This document shows positions 1-10,787 of a stretch of 64,000 nt of DNA, one piece after another (the stretch's first letter is position 1; the number at the start of each line of letters is the position of its first letter). This DNA comes from Porphyra umbilicalis. Its lineage: Eukaryota; Rhodophyta; Bangiophyceae; Bangiales; Bangiaceae. The position numbers and the translations under genes were made by a program. The notes below the pieces were generated by a model. That model saw only the letters and a program-made list of their open reading frames with translations, searched no databases and was not told the DNA's origin. The stretch lies in the NCBI GenBank assembly GCA_002049455.2, contig KV918808.1:124001-188000 (forward strand). Direction: 5' to 3'.

Positions 1-821
1 GGTCACGGGCTGCACCCCATGCACCTGCCGCCACAACTCCGCCACCGCCTCTCTCGGTAGGACGTCAGCTTGTAGCCAGCAATTGTCCTTCAACAGCGGA
101 CAAATATGCAGTAAACTCTTGGTGGTGAGGTCTCGCACACCAACCGAATACTTCTCGGTTTGTTAAATACACCTGTGAAACGCAGGCTACTTCTGCAACG
201 ACCCGCTGACATAATTGGATAATGACTGTACCGGGGTGCGGCCCGGGGGGACCCCGGCGCGTCGCTGGGCACGCAAGCCCCCCCCCCAGGACGCCTGTGG
301 GGTACACAGCCAAGGGAGCGCGTGTAGCTGTGGACGCTTCGCAGAGGAGGCCTGTGACACGTGCGGCGATGAGGAACCGCTAGGGATATGAGACACGGGG
401 GGTTGCTAAACACAAGACATTGGGCGGGCGTCGAGGGTGGAGCAGGGGGGAGGGAGGGGGGGAGGCGGGCGGGGAAGGCTTCAGCCAAGGACAGAGACGT
501 GAGGAAGGCTGCAGCAAAGGACAGAGACGTGGGGACGGGGGCGCACGGGTGGGGGAGGCAGGGGGGGGGGGGCGGACGGGCAGGGGGCGGGTGTGTTACT
601 GTGCTTCTCACAAAACTCGGACCTAGGTGCGTCAGCAAACTCACTGTTTCATTGGCTCAGGGCTCAGGGGGCGGTTCATGATGCCAAAGCGAATGTTGGG
701 ACGGGACCGTCTGCAACCAGCATCTGCCACCACACGTGCCACTGCCAGATTCGCAGGCTACCGTATGAATACAAACTTCCGTGGTTAAAAATTAGCCGCT
801 GCCCCCCCTGTCGACAGCGGG
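1..821. other. Gene-free left edge
   Basis: I see no supportable gene here. Open frames on both strands are low-complexity or lack any recognisable domain. The stretch holds a G-rich, purine-biased block at about 430-600 that contains a 30-bp tandem repeat. Confidence 0.5.
475..534. repeat. 30-bp tandem repeat, two copies
   Basis: Two adjacent 30-bp units begin with AAGGCT at 475 and 505 and share the core AAGGACAGAGACGTG. They differ at a few bases only. Confidence 0.8.
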
Positions 822-829
822 TATAAATA
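822..829 (+). promoter_or_regulatory. Possible TATA box for the ATAD2-like gene
   Basis: TATAAATA lies about 150 bp before the first good ATG (980) of the AAA+ ATPase reading frame. It stands out against GC-rich surroundings. Its role as a promoter is inferred from sequence and position only. Confidence 0.4.
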
Positions 830-979
830 TGGTCCGGTCGATGAGACTACTGTGACCGCCGCCGACGGGCGTCGCCGTCACACCGAGGCGCCCTCGTGCA
901 AGACCGCGCGGCTCGCTCGGCGGCGCGCGGGGTGCGCGCGGTGCCGCCGCCCTGTCGTTTGCCCCCCATCTGCAGCACC

Positions 980-3153
980 ATGTCCCCGCCGTCGCCCTCG
1001 CCGCGCGGCATGCCTCGGGGTGGTCGTTCCGCGCGAGACCGCGCGGCGCTTGCCGCCGTGCGAGACGTGGCGTCGCGCTTGGACGGGCGCCTCCACACCC
1101 TGCCGCCGGCGAGTGCCGCAAGCGCCGCCAACCGCGTGCCCCCCCCCCCGCCCGTCGACGCAGGCGGCTCGCCGGTGCGCCCCGTCGGGGCCAAGCGCGC
1201 CCGCACCGACCGGTCAGTGTCGGGCGGGGCGACCAAGCGCCGCCGGCGGGGCGAGACGGGCGACATTGTGCCCGAGCCCGAGCCCCCCGCCTCGCTCCCG
1301 TGAAAAACGGTAGCGGGCCACGACGCGCACGTGTCGCGGCTGCGCGAGGTGCTGGCGCTGCTCACCACCACGCCGCGCGGGGGAGGTGTCGGGCGGCCCC
1401 TGCCCTTTCCCCGGGGTGTGCTGCTGACCGGTCCGCCCGGGACGGGCAAGACGCTGAGCGTGCGGGTGCTCGCCTCGCACGCGCGGGCGGCCAATTGTGG
1501 CGTCCCCGTGCCTCTGTACCTCATCCGCGGCGGCGAAATCCTCTCCAAGTACGTCGGCGAGGGCGAGCGCCGCCTGCGCCGCCTGTTTGACACTGCGACC
1601 GCGGCGGCCCCGTCCATCTTGTTTTTCGACGAAGTCGTCGCCCTCGCGGCGACGCGGGACGACAACCGCGACCACTCGCGGGTCGTCAACACCTTTCTCG
1701 CCTTGCTCGACGGCTTTCGCTCGCGCGGTCGCGTGTTGGTCCTCGCCGCGACCAACCGGGCGGACCTGTTGGACTCGGCGTTTCGTCGTCCGGGCCGGTT
1801 TGACTTGGAGCTCGACTTTCAGCTGCCTGACGCGTCCGACCGCCGGCGGCTGATGGAGTTGCACGCAGACAAGTCGGCAGACGAGACGGCGGTCTCGTAC
1901 GTCGTCCGACGCACAGACGGCTGGTCGGGAGCGGAAGTCCGGGGCCTCGCCACCGAAGCCGTGTGCTGCGCGTGGCGCCGGACCGACCCGCAGTGGCTCG
2001 AGGCGGTGGCGACTGCCGCCACAGACCCGGCGACAGTCGGGGGTGGTGCGGGGGGGGGGGGGGGGGGGGGGGGGGGCCGCCGCCGCCGCTTCCAGACGTG
2101 ACGCACGCGGACTGGGACGTGGCGCTGGCCTCCCGAGCGCAGATCGCCCGGGTGGGGGTATCCCCGGCGCTGCACCGGCCGCTGCCGTTCCGCCTGAGCG
2201 CGCTCCTCGAACCGACCGTGTCGCGGGTGGTGGGGGTCCTCGGCACGCGCTTTCCGCTGGACGAGCTGACCACCCCCGGCGCCGAGTGGGCCGCCCAGGC
2301 CGTGGGCGGGCCGACGTCGAGTGCGTCTGCCGCCGCCATGCTCGCCGCGTGGCCGGTCCTCCCGCACCGCCTCTGAATTGCGGGGCATGCGGGCATGGGG
2401 CAGTCGCTGGTTGGGGCTGCGGTGCTGTGCCACCTGCAGTCCCTGCCCATGTTTGACGTCGGCTTCCTCTCCCTCACTGCGAGTGGCACCGACGGGCAGC
2501 TGCCGCTGCTGCTGTCCACGGTGGCGGCGGCCGTCCGTGTCCCGCCGTCGGTCCTGTACATGCCCGACGCCGAGATGTGGATGGCCGAGTCTGCCGCCGC
2601 CGCCGACGGGCGGCGCACAGCGCTGCTGCGCAGCGTGCTGGCCCGCATCCCCGTCGACACGCCCGTGTTGGTGCTCGGCATTGCCAACGCGACCGAGGTC
2701 GTGACGAACGCGTGGGCGCCGACGTGGTCGACGGTCGTGCGCATGGGCGGGGCGTCGGAGCAGCGGCGGCGGCAGTACTGGTGCCCGGTCGTCGACGCGC
2801 TCAAGGCGGTCGTGCGCAAGCACAAGACCGGCGTCGCGCGTGCCCGCGTCACCGAGTTGGACGTGGCGTTGGACGGCGTGCACCTCACGCACGCACACGT
2901 GGACGAGATGGAGCGCGTTTTTCAGCAGCTCCTCGACGCCCTCGCGAGCGTACACGAGGCAGCACCTGTGCCGCACGGGATCGACGCGTGGGTGGTGACG
3001 GTGTTGGCGGCCATCGACCAGCTGCCTGACAGCGGCGGCCGCACGTCCCTCGGTGGCGCACGTGCCGCTCGGTCGGCCTCGCACGCACCGGACGGTGTGG
3101 CTGCCGCTGCATCTGTGGGGCACCGCGCCGGTAGCCGCGACACGAACGACTGA
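980..3153 (+). pseudogene. ATAD2/Yta7-like AAA+ chromatin ATPase, disrupted
   Basis: The protein resembles the ATAD2/Yta7/Abo1 family, AAA+ ATPases that handle histones and nucleosomes in the nucleus. A basic N-terminal stretch with KRAR and KRRRR motifs is followed by a full AAA1 domain. That domain shows Walker A GPPGTGKT (about 1431), Walker B ILFFDE (about 1617), sensor-1 ATNRAD, and RRPGRFD. A degenerate AAA2 domain follows (LVGAAVLCHL, PSVLYMP, PVLVLGIAN), as is usual in ATAD2. No bromodomain is visible at the C terminus. Three faults interrupt the frame: an in-frame TGA at 1301-1303, a frame change at the 27-G run 2050-2076, and an in-frame TGA at 2374-2376 just before the AAA2 start. 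Protein similarity continues straight across each break. Two independent TGA codons plus a shift suggest a pseudogene; assembly error could explain the G-run break but less easily the stops. The ATG at 980 was chosen because it is the first downstream of the TATA-like site in the same frame as AAA1. Confidence 0.75.
2050..2076. repeat. 27-base G homopolymer
   Basis: Twenty-seven consecutive G residues lie inside the ATAD2-like gene. The coding frame changes here (frame 2 before, frame 1 after), so the run length is either misassembled or a real indel site. Confidence 0.9.
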
Positions 3154-4334
3154 CGAGACGCCTGTCCCACCGTCGGACGAGGCGTCGACCGCGCCGACAC
3201 CCCGAGCGGAGCGGGGCAAGCGCAGCACCCGTCCCGTTCGCCTCTGCAACATCATGCTGTAGGGTGGGGGGGGGGTGTGGCAGCCACCAACCGCCGCAGC
3301 CAAGCGACGTGCGTCGACCGTCCATTGTTCCTGCGAGTGGGTGGTCCGTGCGCGTGGCACGGTGTGCCGACGTAGCGTGGATGCGATTGGCCGAGGTCGT
3401 CACGTGACAGTATGCCGGTACTGTACGGATCCCCGCGTATGTTTACACCACTGTATACCGTCTGTGAAGGGAGATTTCCACGTCTTGGATGTTTGTAATT
3501 CCTCTTTGGCAACAACTGTCAAACGAGATGTCGACAATCCGGCAACGCCTCGCCCGGTGTGGCGACACACGCCGCTGCCAACGGTCGTGTGGTCTGTCCC
3601 GCTTGGCTGCACGCGTCTGGGCCCGCGCCAGGGGGTGTGCACAGGCGTCGCCGATCCATCGCGTCGGCTGCCGCGCCAACGCGCCCATCCGCACGTGCGT
3701 GGAGTGCGGGCGCGCACAGGTGAGACCCCCTTGTCAGCCGTGATTCACTTCGCCCTGTGCCGTCCAAATGATTACGGGAGCAACCCCGTGCGGCCGATGC
3801 GGACAGACCACACGAGCACTACATAAGAGAGGCGGGCTACAAGCTACTCACAGAGACCTCGGGCTGACCCTGCCGTTTCCCCGGCGCAGTGGCGCTTCAA
3901 TGGGGTGGGACGCATATGTCATTGCTGGCAATGGGGACCCACATTGGAATCTGAAATCGGCCTGTGCGTGGTCACCAGGGCCGATTTTTTCTTCGAACCC
4001 ATGTGGATTGACTTTCCGGGCCGACGGGGGTGTATTGCTTTACAGCGTTAGAAGCGTCTCAACGCGATGAAGAATGCCCCGCCGTGGCCGTCGAGCTCAC
4101 CGCACCGGAAGTGTGCTGCACATGACCTGGTGGAACGCGGCCGCAGCGCACTCCACATCGGCATGTGAGGGATGGAAGCCAGTCCTCCTCTGCGACCATG
4201 GCATCGTTTGCACCCCCCCCCCCCCCCCCCGGCCACCGCCACCGCCACCGCCCCCGCCCCCGCCGCCGCCGCCGGCCTTGGCGCTGCCGCTCGCCGCGGC
4301 AGAATAGTCACGCGATCGCGACGTCACCGCCTCC
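3154..4334. other. Gene-free spacer
   Basis: No domain-bearing frame was found. Short overlapping open frames occur on both strands and look like GC-driven chance frames. A C-rich then CCG/CCACCG simple repeat is present at about 4211-4281. Confidence 0.5.
4211..4281. repeat. Poly-C and CCG/CCACCG simple repeat
   Basis: A run of about 20 C is followed by repeated CCACCG and CCG triplets. It is open in several frames and produces artificial proline- or glycine-rich frames. Confidence 0.9.
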
Positions 4335-4682
4335 TCAACAAGCAATAAGCTTGCAAAGCAGAAGTTGACGGGGGCGCTCGGCGGCCCGTGCAATGCCACG
4401 CAAAAGAGCCCCATCCCTCCTGGCCCACGCGACAAAGTCAGGCCCGCGCACTCGCTCCATAAACGACGGCAGCATCATGAGGTCCTCCGACACATTGTCA
4501 CACAGATGCTCTCGTCCCGCGGCGTCAGCCGCGTACGGGATGGCCCCCCCCAGGACAGCGTCCACGCTATCCGCAGACGGCAGCACCGACGCGATGGCCG
4601 TGTCTTCAACCGCAGCCTGCGGCAATGAGACCCCGCGGCCAGCCTCGTCAGCGCCCATCACGTGGAAGTCCCCACCGGCCAT
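4335..4682 (-). CDS. Unrecognised protein fragment
   Basis: A 115-residue frame with balanced composition, unlike most neighbouring frames: it contains GREHLCDNVSEDLMMLPS and PDFVAWARRDGALLRGI. No family is recognised. Just upstream in a different frame is an acidic stretch, SESDEDDDDMGKR, so the true N terminus may lie beyond a frameshift. It sits on the same strand as the 4889-5646 fragment, and both could belong to one decayed gene or transposon. It may not be expressed. Confidence 0.4.
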   Translation of the reverse strand: MAGGDFHVMGADEAGRGVSLPQAAVEDTAIASVLPSADSVDAVLGGAIPYAADAAGREHLCDNVSEDLMMLPSFMERVRGPDFVAWARRDGALLRGIARAAERPRQLLLCKLIAC

Positions 4683-4827
4683 AGACGCGTTCTCTTCCCC
4701 ATATCGTCATCGTCCTCGTCTGATTCGGATGTCCCGGCGGCAAGCTACTTCGTTGCCTTGGAAGCGACGCCGCTGACATCAGACATCAGACCACACACAC
4801 ACATACAGATACGGCGCTGTGCCGCAC

Positions 4828-4860
4828 AGCGTGAGGCCGCACAGTGTTCGGCCTCACGCT
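4828..4860. repeat. Short hairpin, 12-bp arms
   Basis: AGCGTGAGGCCG at 4828-4839 is the exact reverse complement of 4849-4860, with a 9-base loop. It lies just beyond the 3' end of the minus-strand fragment that ends at 4889, so it could act in RNA 3'-end structure. That role is speculative. Confidence 0.7.
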
Positions 4861-4888
4861 CTTGCTGCAGCGTCCGTTCCATGCTCAG

Positions 4889-5646
4889 CTACAAATTGTG
4901 AGTGTTGTCCTTCTTCAACGGGTCCGGTTCGGCATCAAGGGACAGGAGCAGGGGCACAACCCCGACCAACTCGAGCAGCGCTGCCGCCGCCGTGTCTGAC
5001 GCCGTCGCAGCCGCCTGCTTGGGACTTTGCGGTTCATCTCCGCAATCGTTCCCTCAATGTTGTCGTGACAGACCATCGCAAGCGTGGGAAACGCCTGACC
5101 GACGGACTGACGCACATGCGACAGGGATGCATCCACATAGAGGTTGAGCACCCCCGCTTTCTTGGTCTCGGGGTCTAAGGGCTTGAGTGCGGCGTACATC
5201 GGCGCCAAGAGGGAGAAAGACAGCTGCAAGACAGCCGCGGCACGTTCTTGCTCGTCAGCGGGATGGACGCCGCTGGCACGGCGCCAGGACACGGTGAGGA
5301 CCTGGATGAACTGGAGCATGACGACGACACCGCTGCTGACGTCACAGTCGTCGCTGAGGATGCGCGGCACCGCCACTACCCTGGCGCACAACCGTTCAAA
5401 CTCGTGCAGGTACATAGCCCCCAGGTTGTGGCGGCCTAACAGCTTGTAAATCTTGGTGCGCGCAATGTCCATGAAGGCCGGGGTGAGTAGCGCCAGCAAA
5501 AAGTCCATCAGGCACTTGGATACTTTGCCGGCGCTGTGGAGGACCGGCGCCTGGATGCGATAAGGGATGTCTCCTAGCAGCGGGTAGCCGCGCTGCCCAC
5601 CTATGCGGCGGAGCAGCAGGCGATACGCGTCAGAGAGCGGCGCTGG
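4889..5646 (-). pseudogene. Unrecognised gene fragment with one frameshift
   Basis: The frame is open from about 5646. It reads RLLLRRIGGQRGYPLLGDIP, then a leucine-rich segment (ATG at 5508), and continues to HDNIEGTIAEMNRKV at about 5025. There the frame shifts by one base. The better continuation reads SDTAAAALLELVGVVPLLLS and ends KKDNTHNL with TAG at 4889-4891. The composition is that of a folded, helix-rich protein. I do not recognise the family. There is no ATG at the 5' edge before an upstream stop, so this is probably the 3' part of a larger gene or transposon protein. Confidence 0.5.
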
Positions 5647-5807
5647 TCATCGATGTGCAGCAGAGCCGCCCGGCGACGTTTCACCATCGTTTGCAGGACG
5701 CGCGCGACCCGTGGTCGAGAGGTGAATGGACCGACCAGGAGAACCGGTCTTTTCTCGCGCGCGTCCGCCGCTTTCAAGGCTAGCTGCCGGTGCCCTGCCC
5801 GGGAGGC

Positions 5808-6041
5808 ATGTTTTCAAAGACGTTCAAAACCCACGTCGTCTACCAGTGTCGCAACCACTCCCGGGCGATGGTCGAGGCTTGCGTCACCGTGCCATTCGTC
5901 CTGCCTACTCCGTCAAAAAGACCGTTCAAGGCCCGTCAGCGCAAGGCGACCGTACTGCCTGCCCCTCGCAAGAAAGCGTTCAATGCCCCCAGGAGCAAGG
6001 CGACAGAGGTGACGGATGAGGCAGGGGAGACGACCCTGTAG
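5808..6041 (+). CDS. Small basic protein, hypothetical
   Basis: A 77-residue frame starts at ATG 5808 and ends with TAG. It carries an internal degenerate duplication (PSKRPFKARQRKAT and PRKKAFNAPRSKAT) and a short acidic tail. The basic repeat could bind nucleic acid, but no family is recognised. It lies between the 4.3-5.6 kb minus-strand fragments and the coiled-coil gene at 6.2-7.4 kb. It could be a chance frame. Confidence 0.3.
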   Translation: MFSKTFKTHVVYQCRNHSRAMVEACVTVPFVLPTPSKRPFKARQRKATVLPAPRKKAFNAPRSKATEVTDEAGETTL

Positions 6042-6170
6042 GAGGAGGGGAATACGGGCGTGTCTGAGGGGGACCCGCCCAGCCCCCTCACAAACAGTGG
6101 CGGCAGGCTGCTAGCACTGCCCGGTCTTTAGAACTCCATCGCCGCTCGCACCGCTACCGTCCAGTCCTAT

Positions 6171-7421
6171 ATGTCGCACTGTTTGTCATTTTTGATCGCT
6201 GCACCGAGTACGTCGCCGGGCGTTCTGTTTGCTCTGCTTTGTCTTGCTGGTGTGTGCTCGTTGTGCGCCGGACGGGTGGACGGGGCACGGCGACGAGTGG
6301 GGCTCGTATGGAGTGCGGGGTTTTGCCTCTGTCAGGCGGCTCGGCACCTCGTACTGACCGGCAACCCTTCTTCGTGCTCTCTGGATCGGTTTCATCCCCC
6401 CGCGCTTTGTTTTCAACAACCAGTCCGCCACACCATCGACGACATCACCGCCAGGGAGCTGCTTTGGGCGGCCAACGTCGTCGTCAGATGCTGCTCGACG
6501 GGTGGGTGGGCTCAGTCGTCTTTGTTGCGACCGCTTCTGACGACCTGGACGCCCTTGAGGTGGCGGCTGCGCTTGTCGTCAAGGGGGTGGCGACCTCCAG
6601 CGGCATCTCGGAGGCTGTTGTGTCGTTGCGCGCTCACGCGCCCGACGTCAGGCTGATCCGAAGGCGCGTCACCTCTATCGCTGACATGCAAATGCAGTTG
6701 ACCCAGAGGCTGCGGCGGGACACCTCGTCGCTCCAAAAATGGACCACCGCGTTGGCGGTGGGAGCCAGGGACACCTTCCGGCTTCGAAAGGCCATCAGCC
6801 GCGTAAAGGCTCGCATCCGCAATCTGGATACCGACCTCGGGAGGATTCGTGAAGTCGCCGACAAGGCCACCATGGAGCTGGGTCAACGTGAGCACATCAT
6901 CAACCACCCCTGCGCGACTGCCCGTAAAGCTTTCTGCCGCACGCAGTGGCGCATGGTTTTCGCCCAAGGGATGCGGAAGGGTGATGGCGGCGAGCGTCAT
7001 GTCGAGTGGATCGACGGGGCAGGACGCGACTGCCGAGCCGCCGGTGCTGCCATCGCCGTCTGCACCCTGACGCCGACGGAGGTGCCCTCCCTCGGCCAGC
7101 ACGTGCGGCACAATATGCTCGTGTCGCGAGTCGCCGCCGAGGCGACGCGGTCGGTTAGGATCGAGCTGCTGCTCGCGTCGGGGTGCCGCCGTCGCCGTCT
7201 GCACCCTGGCGCTGACGGAGGTGCCCTCCCTCGGCCAGCACAAGCGACACAATATGCTCGTGTCGCGAGCCGCCGCCGAGGCGACGCGGTCGGATGGGAC
7301 CGAGCTGCTGCTCGCGTCGGAGACGCAGTACCTGACACTGGAGGACTGTGCGAGGCCGGGGCAACAGGCTTCCGTATGTTATGTTTCCTGGCCTTTAGGA
7401 CAGGGTACTCTCAAAGTGTAG
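6171..7421 (+). pseudogene. Coiled-coil protein gene with internal frameshifting duplication
   Basis: From about 6490 the frame encodes a helical, heptad-like region (QMQLTQRLRRDTSSLQKW, then IRNLDTDLGRIREVADKAT), which predicts a coiled coil. The family is not recognised. Upstream, a frame beginning at ATG 6171 (HTIDDITARELLWAANVVV) looks coding but is out of phase. A GTACGT donor-like site near 6208 and CAG acceptors near 6423 and 6489 could connect the parts by splicing. Downstream, a 139-bp segment is tandemly duplicated (7044-7182 and 7183-7321). Because 139 is not a multiple of three, the second copy is read in another frame. Its frame ends ETQYLTLEDCARPGQQ and TAG at 7421, probably the original C terminus, while the straight frame runs to 7441. 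Confidence 0.45.
7044..7321. repeat. 139-bp tandem duplication
   Basis: Two adjacent copies each run from GTGC(T/C)GCC to a GCTGCTCGCGTCGG end and are about 90 percent identical. Both include CTCGGCCAGCAC and ATGCTCGTGTCGCGAG. Confidence 0.85.
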
Positions 7422-7441
7422 TGCTGCACACATATGCTTAG

Positions 7442-9957
7442 ATCGTGGGACTTGCTCTCCGTTTCAGAGGTGACAGTCTGCATTCATTTTCTCGGCCTGT
7501 CGTGCTCTGCTGTTTCGTGTCGGACGTACGGAAAACACTCACCGCCTGTCAGGCAAAGCACTGGTCCCGGCCGAGGTGGGAGTGAGCTGGACAGTGTCCG
7601 CACCACGGCCGTAGCGCCACCCCCCACAAGCTGGAATGCAGGGACGTTTGTGATTGGCCGAGAGGAGCAACAGCAGTGCATGTCGGGTCCCATCTTTACA
7701 GAATGTGCCCGTACGGCCCGCAAACGCACAATCGGCGCACTCGTCTTTCTGAGATTATTTGAGAATCCTGAAGAAAACCTCGATAACTCACTGCTCTGGG
7801 CTACTTTACCACATGAGACGACTGAGAAAGGAAGAATATCCCAAGAAAATGGAGAATCTCGATTCTGCACGAACCTGGCGGTTGGAGAGCCAATGGCGCG
7901 TCGAAGATACGCACTCAGCAGCTGTTTGATGCTGTTCTAGACCAATGGTTGGCCTGTTTTGCAAAGCAGTCCCGGTCTTGGCCGATGAGGACAAAATTGG
8001 GGGATCAGCAATTCATTGAGGGAGAATGTCTTTTCGATGCTGTCATAGAATTCCGAGCTTCGTCACTGTAATGGCGGCTAGTCGTCCTGTCCCTTTGCTC
8101 TTGTGACCACCATGGCGTTGGGTCCCTTTTTTCTTGCCCAGTTGTCGCTGTGTCTTTTTCTCTTCTACAGTTGTCGCGTCCCCATTGTCGGTCCCCATTT
8201 GATATCTTCATCTTTGTCGTATGGTTCTCAGTATAAAACAATGGTCAGCAAAGCAAATAAACACAGCACCCGGCGCGCCGCCACACGCAGGGGGAGGTCG
8301 ACAGCGGAGGCCGCCAGATGCCTCAAGAAATGAACAAGAGATGAGTAAACACTCCGGCAGGGACCGGGGGGGGAACGGGGAAGGACGTGAAACGCATGGA
8401 GGAAAAAACCGAACGTCAGTACAGCTCGACTTGCATGGCGTGCGGATGGGGGGAGGGAGGGGGGCAAAGAATTGGGCAGATGCGGCGCGCGGGCGCAAAG
8501 AAAGGGGGAGGGCGGGGAGCAAAAAAAGGGGCGGATGCGGAGCGCGGGCCCGAAGAAGGAGCGGATGCGGCGCGCGCGTCGAAGAGAGAGCATGGCGGTG
8601 CGGTGACGACGATGGAGTGGTGGTGTGAAAGGCCCGACGGAGGGGCCAGATGACAAGATGGCGAAACGACGGAAGAGAGCGGAGAGGCAGTGCAGGCGCG
8701 CTGCTGACCAGTTCTGGACCTTGGTGTGGAGTGTATACTGTACAGTGGGGGCTCCCCGAAGGCTTCTGTAAACGCTTTTGGCGGAATCTGTAATCGCTTG
8801 CGTGTGTAATCCATCTGGACCAGAGCGATCGTGAGCCATCGAATGCTCAAACGTGGATATTCTTGATTGGGCGTGCAGATGGGACCATCCAATCAAATGG
8901 CCTAGAGGGTGACCATCAAATCGACTAGGGCCATCCATTCTATGCAACGTGGCTGCCTGAGCGTTGAGCACACGAATGGATCCCTACTAGAAGCTTCGCT
9001 AATAAATAGGCAGCCTTCTGATTGGCTGAGAGTGCCAGGATGAGAGTGCCAGGAAAAATGCATTCTTCTGTTTTTTTTTTTGCCATGCTGAGAGACACAG
9101 GTGGGGACCTTCCAGGCCGAAGAAAAGGGATCTCCCAAGCTCAGTAGATGCGCTTCTTCTTCTTGTACATTTTGATGTTTTTTTCTCTGCCAACAGCTCG
9201 TCGCCTCACCCTACCTCACGGCCTCGTAGCCGTAAGGCCGGAAAAAGGGGGGTGTACCTGCGTGTGGTGTGGGGGGGATCGAGGACCGGTCCTCGCCACT
9301 GCACCGCGGCTCGGCCCGATTGGACCATTGTCAGCGCGGTCGCCGACGCGGGTTCGCCACGGGCGCTGGCGGGGCGCGTGGCACGCTCTTGCCCGCCGGC
9401 TGCACTGACCGATCGCCAATCCAACATGGGTGATCCCCGCTCATGAAACGGTGCCACGACGCGGGGGTGGCGGCGGCGCTGCCCGCGCATCGACACTGCC
9501 AACGCGCGACGCGCACGCGACACGAGGCGCACGCCCGGTCGCCGCCGCTGTGTGGGCGCGGCGGGGGCCGACGCTGACGCTGCTCGCGTCACGTGGTCGG
9601 TTGAGGACCACGCCCGGCCGTTCGTCGCTGGGGCGGCGCCAGCAGTCGGTACGCCCGCGGGCCCTTCGTGGCGGGTCGGAGCGGCGCGGGCGCATGGCAG
9701 CGGCAGCGTGCGCGTCGCCCACCGGTCCCGCCTCGGCGGTCCGAGTGGCGCCGTAATGTGCCCGCGCCGTGGGACCGTGGCTCGGTAGCGGCGTGCCCTC
9801 CCGCCGTGGACAGCCGCCGACCGCCCTCAAAAGCACACGTCCGTCGGCGTGGAGCGCTCGCGGCCTTCGGGTTGCCCGTGCCGCTTGGATCAACCCCTTT
9901 CCCCATTCCCGTTCCCACCTCTGCCGTTGACCAGCCGACCCGTACGGCCCGCCCGCC
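7442..9957. other. Gene-free spacer
   Basis: No convincing gene. The stretch includes a lone transposon-end-like sequence at 7968-8006 (GGACAAAATT then GGGGATCAGCAAT). This matches the right terminus of the MITE that interrupts the transposase at 26.07-26.47 kb. It also includes a purine-rich degenerate repeat at about 8460-8590. Confidence 0.45.
8460..8590. repeat. Purine-rich degenerate tandem repeat
   Basis: Three to four loose copies of a unit containing GCGGATGCGG followed by GCGCGGGCSCRAAGAARG. The strand is almost entirely A and G. Confidence 0.6.
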
Positions 9958-10038
9958 ATGCCCTCCCCCCCGCTGCCCGTCGGCAGCGATGGTCTCGTCG
10001 CGGGGGTCTTCCGCCCCCCCCTCCTCCCCCCTGCCGCC

Positions 10039-10787
10039 ATGCCGGTGACGGCCGCCCTCCAACAACCATGGGCCACTGCGCTGCCCGCCGCGGTCGCCCG
10101 CGTCTCTGGCGCAGCGCAATCCACCCTGTCGGCCGTCTCGTGGGTGGTCTTTTCCTTCATGGCGGCCTCCTCCCTCGCGCTCATTGGGCTCTACCTCTAC
10201 CACTGCCGCAAGGAGCGCGTGCCAATCATCCCCCCCTCCCACCCACTCGCGCGGGCCGCCATGGCCCGTGCCGGCAGCGGCACGCCCCCGACGGCGTATC
10301 ACAACCGGCAGGCCCCGCCTCGAGCGCCACCCGTCACCCCGCCACCCAGCGTCGCCGCCAACTTTGCGGCGGATGCGCACGCGCTCGTCGCCGCCCTCCC
10401 CCGCGTGGCAGCCGACTGCGCCATTTGTCTCGAGGGGGACTCGGAAGGCGAGTCGGGTGGCGCGGCGGCAGCGGGTCATGGCAGCGGCGGCGGCCGTGGT
10501 GGCGGCCGGCCGGCCGTCGGCTTGCCGTGCGGCCACGCCTTCCACGCTGGGTGCCTCGGGCGGTGGCTAACCGAAGCCGACCGGTGCCCGCTGTGCGGGC
10601 GGGGCGTGCGCGCGGCCGTCGACGCGGCGCGTGGGGGGGGGGGAGGGGCGTGCCGGGCGTCCCGCCGCTCCCGTATGTGTCGGAAGGGAAGGGGGGGGAG
10701 GAGAAAACGGGCGGGGGGGGGGAGGCGGTCGACGCGACGCCGTCGGCGCCGCCCTGGCCGGCCGCATCGGCGGGGTGGTCCGTCTAG
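10039..10787 (+). CDS. RING-H2 membrane protein, putative E3 ubiquitin ligase (1)
   Basis: The predicted role is ubiquitin transfer to membrane-associated substrates, as in ATL-type RING-H2 ligases. An N-terminal segment is followed by one membrane helix (about residues 34-58, WVVFSFMAASSLALIGLYLY). A linker leads to a RING-H2 finger from residue 127: CAIC, a long Gly-rich insert, CGHAFHAGC, then CPLC. All eight metal ligands are present. The insert between the second and third ligands is longer than usual. After the RING the frame meets an 11-G run (10633-10643). Staying in frame gives an Arg-rich tail to 10941. A one-base shift gives YVSEGKGGEEKTGGGGEAVD and TAG at 10785-10787, which I prefer because its acidic Gly/Ala-rich tail resembles the neighbouring paralogue. 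ATG 9958 is an alternative start; 10039 gives an N terminus like that of the second gene. Confidence 0.7.

Noticed and set aside
1331-2101. AAA+ domain as a proteasomal or FtsH-type ATPase
   Set aside because: The second, degenerate AAA domain and the linker between them fit ATAD2/Yta7. There is no FtsH protease motif and no proteasomal N-terminal coiled coil.
3275-3826. 183-residue plus-strand frame
   Set aside because: No domain and mixed composition, with equal-length frames on the other strand. It lies just downstream of a broken gene.
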